Below, piece after piece: positions 54,450 through 62,629 of a DNA stretch of 64,000 nucleotides. Both the position numbers and the translations under genes were made by a program. Within the stretch, counting starts at the first letter, position 1. Every line of letters begins with the position of its first letter. The stretch lies in assembly GCF_900241005.1 (NCBI RefSeq), contig NZ_OEST01000005.1, positions 1 to 64,000 of the forward strand, in the 5' to 3' direction. This DNA is from Bacteroides cutis (GTDB lineage: Bacteria > Bacteroidota > Bacteroidia > Bacteroidales > Bacteroidaceae). Below the pieces are notes generated by a model that searched no databases, was not told where the DNA came from, and saw only the letters and a list, made by a program, of their open reading frames with translations.

Positions 54450-54517
54450 TTGTGTAGAAGTTTGTCAAATGAAGCAGTGTACAAATAAACATTGTTAGTC
54501 ATTTATAAAAATAGGGC

Positions 54518-57460
54518 ATGAAAAAGATTATCACCGGACTGGCGTTGCTGTTAATAACGACAGTTTCCGCTTTCTCACAAACAAAGAACATTACCGTTTC
54601 CGGTCGTGTAGTTGAGGACACGAAAGAACCTGCGGCACAAGCTACTGTCCAATTACTCTCATTACCGGACAGTACGTACGCAGCCGGTATTGCTACTACC
54701 GGGCAAGGCTATTTTACCTTACCGAAGGTAAAAGCCGGAAAATATGTATTGAAGGTTTCCTATATTGGTTTTAAAAATAAACTGGTTCCCTTGCAGTTGA
54801 CTGATGCCAATCCCAACAGGAAAATAGGTACGTTGACGTTGGAAACTGATGCCGTTATGCTGGCAGAGGCAGTGGTTACTGCCGAAGCTCCTCAGGTACA
54901 GGTTGTGGAAGATACGATTGCGTTTAACTCTTCTGCTTACCGTACTCCCGAAGGTGCTATGCTTGAAGAGTTGGTAAAGAAGCTTCCTGGAGCCGAAGTC
55001 GATGAAGATGGTAACGTGAAAATAAACGGTAAAGAGGTAAAGAAAATCATGGTTGGTGGCAAGGAATTCTTTGGCGGTGATGTGAAAACCGGTTTGAAGA
55101 ACCTTCCGGTCGATATGGTTGACAAACTGAAAACATACGATAAGAAGTCTGATTTGGCACGTATTACCGGCATTGATGACGGTGAAGAGGAAACAGTACT
55201 TGACCTCACGGTAAAGAAAGGTATGAATCAAGGTGTTTTTGGTAATATAGATTTGGCAGGAGGTACGGAAAGCCGTTATATGGGACGCGCTATGGTGAAT
55301 TATTTCCGCGACAAGACGCAAGTGTCTCTGATAGCCGGTGCGAATAATGTAAACGATCAGGGCTTTTCTGGTGGTGGCGGCGGTCCCCGTTGGCGCCGTA
55401 ACAACGGATTGACTGCAACTAAAGAATTGGGTGTGAGCTTTGCTACAGAGACTGATAAACTGGAGTTAGGTGGTAGCGCACGCTATAATTATCGGGACAA
55501 TGATGTGATTAGTCGTGGATATTCGGAAAATTTCTTGTCCAGTGGAAGTAATTCTTCTTTCTCAAATTCTAATTCTTTGAGTAGAAGTAAGAGTCAGAAT
55601 GTAAATGTGGATTTCCGTTTGGAATGGAGACCCGATACGTTGACGAATATCATTTTCCGTCCTAATCTTTCGTATGGAAAGACGGAAAGCTATTCCGATG
55701 GAAAGTCTGCTACGTTCAATGATGATCCTTATAAATATTTCACTAATCCTAATGATTCGCTCAATATCTGGATGAAGCTGATGCGTGCCGATCTGACGGA
55801 CGATGATGATCCGTTGAAAAAGATTTTGGTGAATACTAATAATAGTCTTTCTAGTAGTAACGGTAATTCTCTTTCCACTAATGCGACGCTTCAGATAAAT
55901 CGTAAGCTGAACTCAAAAGGACGTAATATTACCTTTCGAGGTCGTTTTAGTTATGGTGATAATGATAGCGAACAGTTCAGTTCTACGGATACGCGATATT
56001 TCCAGACGGATAACATTCGGGATGATGATGTGATACGACGTTATATTACTTCACCTGCGTCAAATTACAGTTATAGTGGGCAACTTACTTATAGCGAACC
56101 TATTGCGTGGGCAACTTTCTTACAATTCAGCTATCAGTTTCAGTATAACTATACTGAGAGTGATAAAAGTACATATGACCTTTCTAAGCTGGGATGGGAA
56201 ATGGGTGAACAGCTTCCGGCCGACTATATAAATAATAAGGATATGGATCAAAGTAAGTATGCTGAATATAAAACCTATAATCATGATGCTATGGTGGGAT
56301 TGCGGTTTATCCGTCCGAAGTATCAACTGAATGCTGGTCTGTCTTTCCAACCACAGAATACGGAACTCACTTATAAGAAGGGTGAAATTGATACGATTAC
56401 TACTCGTAGCGTTTTTAATTTTGCACCGAATGTGGATTTGCGTGTACGTTTTTCTAAAGTAAGCCAATTGCGTATGACATACCGTGGACGTAGCAGTCAA
56501 CCTAGTATGGAGAACTTGTTACCAGTGACGGATGATTCTAATCCATTGAATATCAGAATTGGTAATCCAGGATTGAAACCTTCTTTTACGCATAATCTCC
56601 GTGTTTTTTATAATACGTATAATGCGGATAAACAACGTGGCATTTTTTCACATGCGAATTTCCAAACCACTCAAAATAGTATCAGTAACAGTCGTGTGTA
56701 TAATGAAACGACTGGTGGATGGACTACGACTTCCAAAAATATAAATGGTGATTGGCGTGCGTCTGGTTTGTTTGGTTTCAATACGGCATTGAAAAACAAG
56801 AAGTTCACTATTAGTTCATATACCAATGCCGATTATACTAATAATGTGGGTTACCTGACTTCTGGTAGAGGTACTGATGCAGTGGAACAAAAAAATACTA
56901 CTACAAATCTTACTTTGAATGAACGATTGAATGGTACTTTTCGTAATGACTGGCTTGAGTTTGGTTTGAACGGTTCGCTCTCTTATTCAATTGAAAAAGA
57001 CAAACTGACACCAAGTAATAATCAGGAACCTTATACTTTTTCTTACGGTGCTAATACTACAGTGAGTATGCCATGGAATATGAGTCTTTCTACTAATATT
57101 GCCAACCAAAGTCGTCGTGGTTATACGGATGCCAGTATGAACCGTAATGAATTAATTTGGAATGCGCAGCTTTCACAAACTCTCTTCAAGGGAGCGGCGA
57201 CAGTTAGTTTTGAGATGTATGACATACTGAAGCAACAGAGTAATATCAGTCGCTCATTGAATGCTAACGGTCGTTCGGTTTATGAATACAACGGTGTCAA
57301 TAGTTATTGTATGTTGCATTTTATCTATCGTCTGAATATCTTTGGTAATAAATCAGCTCGTGAGAGTATGCAAGATGGTGGCAGACGTGGTTTCGGAGGT
57401 CCTGGCGCTCCTGGTGGAGGACGCCATGGAGGTGGTTTTGGAGGTAGAAGGCCATTTTGA
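54518..57460 (+). CDS. Outer membrane beta-barrel (carboxypeptidase-regulatory-like/TonB-type)
   Basis: This is an intact paralogue of the frameshifted gene before it; 980 residues. A signal peptide (LALLLITTVSAFSQ) precedes a carboxypeptidase-regulatory-like domain (ITVSGRVVEDTKEPAAQATV, GYFTLPKVKAG), a plug-like segment (PEGAMLEELVKKLPGAEVDE, KKIMVGGKEFFGGD), and a barrel of OMP_b-brl_3 type. The extreme C-terminus is glycine- and arginine-rich (GFGGPGAPGGGRHGGG). It is probably in the outer membrane with TonB-linked transport or assembly; substrate unknown. A perfect 24-base inverted repeat follows. Confidence 0.9.
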   Translation: MKKIITGLALLLITTVSAFSQTKNITVSGRVVEDTKEPAAQATVQLLSLPDSTYAAGIATTGQGYFTLPKVKAGKYVLKVSYIGFKNKLVPLQLTDANPNRKIGTLTLETDAVMLAEAVVTAEAPQVQVVEDTIAFNSSAYRTPEGAMLEELVKKLPGAEVDEDGNVKINGKEVKKIMVGGKEFFGGDVKTGLKNLPVDMVDKLKTYDKKSDLARITGIDDGEEETVLDLTVKKGMNQGVFGNIDLAGGTESRYMGRAMVNYFRDKTQVSLIAGANNVNDQGFSGGGGGPRWRRNNGLTATKELGVSFATETDKLELGGSARYNYRDNDVISRGYSENFLSSGSNSSFSNSNSLSRSKSQNVNVDFRLEWRPDTLTNIIFRPNLSYGKTESYSDGKSATFNDDPYKYFTNPNDSLNIWMKLMRADLTDDDDPLKKILVNTNNSLSSSNGNSLSTNATLQINRKLNSKGRNITFRGRFSYGDNDSEQFSSTDTRYFQTDNIRDDDVIRRYITSPASNYSYSGQLTYSEPIAWATFLQFSYQFQYNYTESDKSTYDLSKLGWEMGEQLPADYINNKDMDQSKYAEYKTYNHDAMVGLRFIRPKYQLNAGLSFQPQNTELTYKKGEIDTITTRSVFNFAPNVDLRVRFSKVSQLRMTYRGRSSQPSMENLLPVTDDSNPLNIRIGNPGLKPSFTHNLRVFYNTYNADKQRGIFSHANFQTTQNSISNSRVYNETTGGWTTTSKNINGDWRASGLFGFNTALKNKKFTISSYTNADYTNNVGYLTSGRGTDAVEQKNTTTNLTLNERLNGTFRNDWLEFGLNGSLSYSIEKDKLTPSNNQEPYTFSYGANTTVSMPWNMSLSTNIANQSRRGYTDASMNRNELIWNAQLSQTLFKGAATVSFEMYDILKQQSNISRSLNANGRSVYEYNGVNSYCMLHFIYRLNIFGNKSARESMQDGGRRGFGGPGAPGGGRHGGGFGGRRPF

Positions 57461-57467
57461 TAAGGCG

Positions 57468-57531
57468 CTAATATATAGTTAATGTGCTAATGTGTTAATA
57501 TGTGCATATTAGCACATTAACTATATATTAG
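57468..57531 (+). terminator. Perfect 24-base inverted repeat after the barrel gene
   Basis: 57468-57491 pairs perfectly with 57508-57531, with a 16-base loop. It is AT-rich, starts 7 bases after the stop codon and has no T tract, so it may protect the 3' end as much as terminate. Confidence 0.6.
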
Positions 57532-57557
57532 TATATTAAATTATCATTTCTTTTTTT

Positions 57558-57565
57558 TATATTTG
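57558..57565 (+). promoter_or_regulatory. cls: -7 box immediately before cls
   Basis: TATATTTG ends five bases before the cls ATG at 57571, so the mRNA would be leaderless or have a leader of a few bases. Confidence 0.6.
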
Positions 57566-57570
57566 CTTGC

Positions 57571-59010
57571 ATGATAGACTGGACTTTCATAGCAAGTGAA
57601 ATCGCTGCCGTAGCTTTTAATATTCTTTATTTTGGAGCCATTATCGGAACGATTATTGTCATTGTCCTCGATAACCGTAATCCGGTGAAGACGATGTCGT
57701 GGATATTGATACTGATGTTCTTACCGGTAGTGGGATTGATTCTTTACTTTTTCTTTGGTCGTAGCCAACGTCGTGAACGTATCATCGGAAAGAAAAGTTA
57801 CGACCGCCTATTGAAAAAACCGATGGCGGAGTATCTGTCTCAGGACTCCTGTGCTCTTCCTATGAATTATAGTCGTCTCATTTCCTTATTCCGTAATACT
57901 AACCAAGCTTTTCCTTTTGATGGTAACCGTGTAGAAACTTATACATTGGGACTTTCAATGTTGCAATCTCTTTTGCGCCAATTGCAGAAAGCGGAAAAAC
58001 ATATTCATATTGAGTTTTATATCTTTGAGGACGATGCAATTGGACGTATGGTGCGCGATGTCCTGATAGATAAGGCAAAAAAAGGAGTAGAAGTACGTGT
58101 CATTTATGATGATGTAGGTTGTTGGCATGTACCCCATCGTTTTTTTGAAAAAATGCGCGAGGCAGGTGTCGAGGTACGCAGTTTTCTGAAAGTCCGCTTT
58201 CCACTGTTCACTAGTAAAGTGAATTATCGTAATCACCGGAAAATTGTTGTTATTGACGGATGTATTGGTTTTATTGGAGGGATGAATTTGGCAGAACGTT
58301 ATATGCGTGGCTTCTCATGGGGGATTTGGCGGGATACTCATCTGATGTTGGAAGGAAAAGCTGTACATGGATTACAAACGGCTTTCTTACTCGATTGGTA
58401 TTTTGTAGACCGTACTTTAATGACTTCTACCCGGTATTTTCCGAAAATAGACAACTGTGGCACTTCGCTGGCGCAGATTGTTACCAGTGAACCGATAGGG
58501 CCATGGAAAGAAATTATGCAGGGACTTTTAACAGCAATTTCGGGGGCAAAGAAATATTTCTATATACAAACTCCTTACTTCTTGCCTACCGAGGCGGTAG
58601 CTGTTGCTATGCAGACAGCTGCTTTGTCTGGTGTGGATATTCGCTTAATGATCCCTTATCGAGCTGATAATCGGCTGACGCATTTAGGGTCTTGTTCGTA
58701 TCTTGCAGATATGTTACGTGCCGGGGTTAAGGTTTATTTTTATAAGAAAGGTTTTTTACACTCCAAGCTGATGGTTTCGGATGACGAATTGTCTACGGTA
58801 GGGTCTACGAATGTAGATTTCCGTAGCTTTGAACATAACTTCGAGGTAAATGCTTTTATATACGATGCGGAAACTGCTCTCCAGATGCGCGAAATCTTTT
58901 TACAGGATCAGCGAGAGTGTATACAAGTATTCTTAAAAAGTTGGAAGAAACGCTCTTGGTATCTTAAAGCTGCCGAGAGTGTGATACGGCTTTTGGCACC
59001 GCTCCTATAA
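57571..59010 (+). CDS. cls: Cardiolipin synthase
   Basis: Cls condenses two phosphatidylglycerol molecules (or one with another phospholipid) to cardiolipin. The 479-residue protein has two N-terminal membrane helices (the PLDc_N region, IIGTIIVIVLDNRNP and SWILILMFLPVVGLILYFFFG) and two phospholipase D HKD motifs: HRKIVVID (222-229) and HSKLMVSD (397-404). ATG 57571 is the only plausible start since the next Met is within the second helix. The leader is near zero. It converges with rsmD, overlapping by six bases. Confidence 0.95.
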   Translation: MIDWTFIASEIAAVAFNILYFGAIIGTIIVIVLDNRNPVKTMSWILILMFLPVVGLILYFFFGRSQRRERIIGKKSYDRLLKKPMAEYLSQDSCALPMNYSRLISLFRNTNQAFPFDGNRVETYTLGLSMLQSLLRQLQKAEKHIHIEFYIFEDDAIGRMVRDVLIDKAKKGVEVRVIYDDVGCWHVPHRFFEKMREAGVEVRSFLKVRFPLFTSKVNYRNHRKIVVIDGCIGFIGGMNLAERYMRGFSWGIWRDTHLMLEGKAVHGLQTAFLLDWYFVDRTLMTSTRYFPKIDNCGTSLAQIVTSEPIGPWKEIMQGLLTAISGAKKYFYIQTPYFLPTEAVAVAMQTAALSGVDIRLMIPYRADNRLTHLGSCSYLADMLRAGVKVYFYKKGFLHSKLMVSDDELSTVGSTNVDFRSFEHNFEVNAFIYDAETALQMREIFLQDQRECIQVFLKSWKKRSWYLKAAESVIRLLAPLL

Positions 59011-59541
59011 TTGGAAAAAAGAGAAGTTTACACTTCCGTACACTCTTTTTTCTACAAAATGCTGGTGATTCTCAAAATTATCTTTCTTACCATGTTCCAG
59101 GATAAACAGTCCGTCTTCTTTCAAAAAATTATTTTCAAAAATCAGATCAGGTATAGTTTCCAATCCGGTAAGTTCATAAGGAGGATCGGCAAAGATGAAG
59201 TCGAACTGCTCTCGTCCGCTTTTTATGTATTTGAATACATCGCCACGGATAGGCAAGCACTTATCGGTCTTCAATTCTTGTATGATTTTGCAAATAAAAG
59301 CATAATGATCACGATCTTTTTCTACACTGATAACTTGATCACAACCTCTGGATACCAGTTCAATACTGATACTACCTGTTCCCGCAAAGAGATCGAGAGC
59401 GCGTATACCGTCTTCAAAGTCAATATAATTGGATAGTACATTAAACAAGTTCTCTTTAGCAAAATCTGTGGTCGGACGTGCCTTGAAAGAGTGGGGTACA
59501 TCAAAACGTCTTCTTTTGTATATTCCGCTAATTACTCGCAT
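59005..59541 (-). CDS. rsmD: 16S rRNA (guanine966-N2)-methyltransferase
   Basis: RsmD methylates G966 in the decoding region of 16S rRNA. The 178-residue SAM-dependent enzyme begins MRVISGIYKRRRF, has the SAM-loop ALDLFAGTGSISIELVSRG and the catalytic FADPPYEL (DPPY motif), a normal layout. Its start overlaps the DUF3822 gene by ten bases and its 3' end converges with cls. Confidence 0.95.
   Translation of the reverse strand: MRVISGIYKRRRFDVPHSFKARPTTDFAKENLFNVLSNYIDFEDGIRALDLFAGTGSISIELVSRGCDQVISVEKDRDHYAFICKIIQELKTDKCLPIRGDVFKYIKSGREQFDFIFADPPYELTGLETIPDLIFENNFLKEDGLFILEHGKKDNFENHQHFVEKRVYGSVNFSFFQL
59014..59052. terminator. Hairpin in the cls-rsmD convergent overlap
   Basis: GAAAAAAGAG (59014-59023) pairs with CTCTTTTTTC (59043-59052) just past the cls stop; the T and A runs on the two arms would suit termination of transcription arriving from cls. 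It lies inside the last codons of rsmD. Confidence 0.45.
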
Positions 59542-60311
59542 AGGTTAATGGCTTGGAGATCAATATTAGTGGCAGGATTCATGATGAATACCTGTCGGAT
59601 AAATTTTCTCAGTTCGGATAATAATTGGTTTTTGTCAGATAAGTATCCTGTAAGGTGTAATTCGTCACGTTCCTGTTCCATACCAAGCTGTTTCCAAATA
59701 TAAAGTAGATAATAGATTTGATCGTTGATCTCCTTACAGGCAAAAGAATTGGCAAGTAACAAACGTCCACATTCGTAAGTATAAATGTTTACGGCATCTT
59801 TGCACAAATGAGCATACATCTTTCTACTATTTCCTAAACGGCTTTTGGTTGCAAAGAACTCTATGAGTGGACTGGTTTGAGAGTAAAATTTAATGTTGGG
59901 ATATTGTTCATTCAAGAAAGTACAAGTACTCTTATCCATACCAAATAATACTACGATATTGTTTTTCTGTAGAATATTGTATTGCACTGTTTCGTTTTCC
60001 TTTCGTGGATGGTTATGATAGAATACCGTTTCTGCTTGTTCATCTTCAAAAAACTCCAAAGGAATGAATGTAAATCGCTTGTCTGCCATTATCACATTGA
60101 CACGGCGGAAGGGATGCTTTAACCATTCCACATCACGGAAAGTTTGTTTCAGATTGGCAGTGAGGGATAGGGACTTGTTTACATCATGTTCATAGAAAAA
60201 AAAATTACCATCATTCAAGGGATTGAATACAGAAAAAGAAAATCCATCCGTACTAAGACGGATGGATAAGGTATATTGTTCCGATTTACTAAAATCAGTT
60301 GTTTCTATCAT
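59532..60311 (-). CDS. DUF3822 family protein
   Basis: This is a 259-residue cytosolic protein typical of DUF3822, a Bacteroidetes family usually next to rsmD. It shows a repeated alpha/beta pattern (YTLSIRLSTDGFSFSVFNPL at the start; VNIYTYECGRLLLANSFACK later) like the actin/Hsp70 (ASKHA) fold, but nucleotide-binding residues are not clear. The function is unknown. It overlaps rsmD by ten bases and is separated from the upstream gene by 15 bases. Confidence 0.85.
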   Translation of the reverse strand: MIETTDFSKSEQYTLSIRLSTDGFSFSVFNPLNDGNFFFYEHDVNKSLSLTANLKQTFRDVEWLKHPFRRVNVIMADKRFTFIPLEFFEDEQAETVFYHNHPRKENETVQYNILQKNNIVVLFGMDKSTCTFLNEQYPNIKFYSQTSPLIEFFATKSRLGNSRKMYAHLCKDAVNIYTYECGRLLLANSFACKEINDQIYYLLYIWKQLGMEQERDELHLTGYLSDKNQLLSELRKFIRQVFIMNPATNIDLQAINLCE

Positions 60312-60326
60312 ACGTATGATGGAAGA

Positions 60327-61013
60327 TTATTCCCAGTTACCAGCGTTGTTGTTAGCTGTTTCCAAACTACCAATCATCAAACCGGAATATTTACCCAACT
60401 TAGTTTGTACATCTTTCAGGTTAGCGATTTCTTGTTTATCCAAACCATTCAGGTAAACTTCGTATGGAGTCTTAACTTCGAGCAGACAGAAAGGAGCACC
60501 GGATTTTGCTGTATCATTTTTGATAGCCATTTCAAACTGTACACCGTTTCCAAAAGGAACATATCTCATAGAGTCTGCATTGAAACCTTTTGGGAAGATT
60601 GTATCCAAAACAGCTACCCACAAAGTATCACGTTTGAAGTTTTCCAATCCCCATTTTTTTACATCCGCATAATTACCGGTTTTCTTAGCTTTATTGATGA
60701 TGTTGATAGCCTTCTTTTCTGTAAGACCATCTTCCAATTGTTTATCACTCAATTCACCTTGTTTATAAATGAACGGAAGTTTCTGGTTTTTAACGAAATC
60801 AATCAATGTGTCAAAGCTTGCTGTGTATTGCTGATTGTGCAAACCGCGATACTCCAACTGTGCCTTACGGATGTCAATCAAACGAGCGATGACTGCCGCA
60901 TCTCTGTGCTTTTTAGCTTTTTCAAAGTTTATAGGACCCATAATGCTGGTATAGCAGATATAAACTAAGACCAGAGCACATAAGCCTAAAACGATATTAA
61001 ATACTGTTTTCAT
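60327..61013 (-). CDS. Membrane-anchored protein of unknown function
   Basis: This is a 228-residue protein with one N-terminal membrane helix (FNIVLGLCALVLVYICYTSI) and a soluble helical domain (RDAAVIARLIDIRKAQLEYR, then a mixed region with NQKLPFIYKQGELSD and a C-terminal LGKYSGLMIGSLETANNNAG). It resembles the anchor-and-helix layout of pseudopilins, but the prepilin cleavage motif is absent, so no family is assigned. It precedes DUF3822 by 15 bases and rsmD, forming a likely three-gene transcript from a TATTTTTG box at 61049-61056. Confidence 0.72.
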   Translation of the reverse strand: MKTVFNIVLGLCALVLVYICYTSIMGPINFEKAKKHRDAAVIARLIDIRKAQLEYRGLHNQQYTASFDTLIDFVKNQKLPFIYKQGELSDKQLEDGLTEKKAINIINKAKKTGNYADVKKWGLENFKRDTLWVAVLDTIFPKGFNADSMRYVPFGNGVQFEMAIKNDTAKSGAPFCLLEVKTPYEVYLNGLDKQEIANLKDVQTKLGKYSGLMIGSLETANNNAGNWE

Positions 61014-61048
61014 GATAAATATGTTTTTTAGTTGTTATATTCGCACCG

Positions 61049-61056
61049 CAAAAATA
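61049..61056 (-). promoter_or_regulatory. -7 box upstream of the anchored-protein/DUF3822/rsmD transcript
   Basis: TATTTTTG on the minus strand, 35 bases before the start at 61013. Confidence 0.45.
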
Positions 61057-61088
61057 AAAGAAATAAATTTAAAAACGATAGTTACCGT

Positions 61089-61096
61089 TACTTTTT
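61089..61096 (+). promoter_or_regulatory. Possible -7 box of the RecD-like helicase
   Basis: TACTTTTT, twelve bases before the ATG at 61109, giving a very short leader. Confidence 0.4.
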
Positions 61097-61108
61097 TCTC
61101 TTACAAAA

Positions 61109-62527
61109 ATGATAAATAACTATTTAGAAAGGCAAATTAAGGAAAATTTTCCTTATCAACCAACTCCCGAGCAAGAAATTGCTGTAAAATCTTTATCAGA
61201 GTTTCTTCTGTCGCCCCGTAGTGAGGTGGTTTTCTTGCTTCGTGGTTATGCCGGAACGGGTAAAACTTCGTTAGTAGGGGCATTGGTCAAAACATTGGAT
61301 AAGTTACAACAAAAGTCAATTTTGTTGGCTCCAACGGGACGTGCGGCAAAGGTTTTTTCAGCTTATGCGGGGCATTCAGCGTTTACAATTCATAAAAAAA
61401 TTTATAGACAACGATCTTTTTCTAATGAATTGAGTAATTTTTTGGTGAACGATAATTTGACGACACATACCTTATATATAGTAGATGAAGCGTCGATGAT
61501 TTCCAATGAAGGGTTGTCCGGTTCGGCTTTTGGTACGGGGAGATTACTGGATGATTTGGTACAATTTGTTTATTCCGGACAGAGATGTCGTTTGTTGCTG
61601 ATGGGAGATACGGCACAGTTGCCGCCGGTTGGCGAAGAACAAAGTCCTGCTCTCTATGCCGAAGCTCTAAAGGGGTATGGGCTCGAAGTCGTTGAGGTGA
61701 ATTTAACTCAGGTGGTAAGACAAGAACAACAATCGGGGATTTTGTGGAATGCTACCCGGTTACGCCAATTGATAACAGAGGATAACTGTATCTCTTTACC
61801 GAAAATAAAGGTAACAGGTTTTGCAGACATAAAGGTACTACCGGGTAACGAGTTGATTGATGTTCTGGAACAGTGTTATAGTCGTGATGGAGTGGATGAT
61901 ACCATTGTGATATGCCGTTCCAACAAGCGAGCTAATATTTACAATAACGGTATTCGTACCCAAATACTCTGGCGTGAGGATGAATTGAATACAGGCGATT
62001 TACTTATGGTTGCGAAAAATAATTATTATTGGACGGAGAAAGAGAAAGAATTGGATTTCATTGCTAATGGTGATACGGCTGTTGTTCGGAGAGTTGGGAG
62101 TACACGTGAATTATATGGTTTCCATTTTGCAAATGTCACTCTGTCTTTTCCTGATTACAATGATTTCGAATTGGATGTAAATCTGTTATTAGATACTTTA
62201 CATAGTGATGCACCGGCACTATCCAAAGTTGACAACGACCGCCTTTTTTATATGGTGTTAGAAGACTATGCTGATATTACCATAAAGCGTGAACGAATGA
62301 AGAAGATGAAAGCGGATCCTTATTATAATGCCTTACAAGTGAAATATGCATATGCTGTAACTTGCCACAAAGCGCAGGGTGGGCAGTGGAAGAATGTTTT
62401 CCTTGATCAGGGATATATGACAGATGAGTATCTGACACCTGATTATTTTCGTTGGTTGTATACCGCATTTACACGAACTACAGGTACGTTGTATCTAGTG
62501 AATTATCCGTCTGTACAGGTAGAATAA
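61109..62527 (+). CDS. RecD-like ATP-dependent DNA helicase
   Basis: This is a superfamily 1B helicase of 472 residues. Walker A GYAGTGKT is at 46-53, Walker B is the VDEASM of LYIVDEASMISNEG, followed by GDTAQLPPVGEEQSP and the C-terminal UvrD_C_2-type segment AYAVTCHKAQGGQWKNVFLD and WLYTAFTRTTGTLYLV. It matches the short RecD2-like or 'AAA_30' helicases of Bacteroidetes, lacking a RecB/RecC partner here; it is not the RecBCD subunit in the strict sense. The -7 box is very near the start. Confidence 0.9.
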   Translation: MINNYLERQIKENFPYQPTPEQEIAVKSLSEFLLSPRSEVVFLLRGYAGTGKTSLVGALVKTLDKLQQKSILLAPTGRAAKVFSAYAGHSAFTIHKKIYRQRSFSNELSNFLVNDNLTTHTLYIVDEASMISNEGLSGSAFGTGRLLDDLVQFVYSGQRCRLLLMGDTAQLPPVGEEQSPALYAEALKGYGLEVVEVNLTQVVRQEQQSGILWNATRLRQLITEDNCISLPKIKVTGFADIKVLPGNELIDVLEQCYSRDGVDDTIVICRSNKRANIYNNGIRTQILWREDELNTGDLLMVAKNNYYWTEKEKELDFIANGDTAVVRRVGSTRELYGFHFANVTLSFPDYNDFELDVNLLLDTLHSDAPALSKVDNDRLFYMVLEDYADITIKRERMKKMKADPYYNALQVKYAYAVTCHKAQGGQWKNVFLDQGYMTDEYLTPDYFRWLYTAFTRTTGTLYLVNYPSVQVE

Positions 62528-62586
62528 AAATTATTTGTTTTATTTTTCTTTATAATTTTGCTTTATTTTATTTTTTTCCTTTATAT

Positions 62587-62629
62587 TCGTAATATTATTT
62601 TTATTAAACAACAAACACGAATATTACGA
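62587..62629 (+). other. Inverted repeat covering the start of the terminal lipoprotein gene
   Basis: TCGTAATATT (62587-62596) pairs with AATATTACGA (62620-62629), so the first base of the ATG is in the stem and 23 bases form the loop. If the leader extends that far it could limit ribosome access. Confidence 0.4.
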
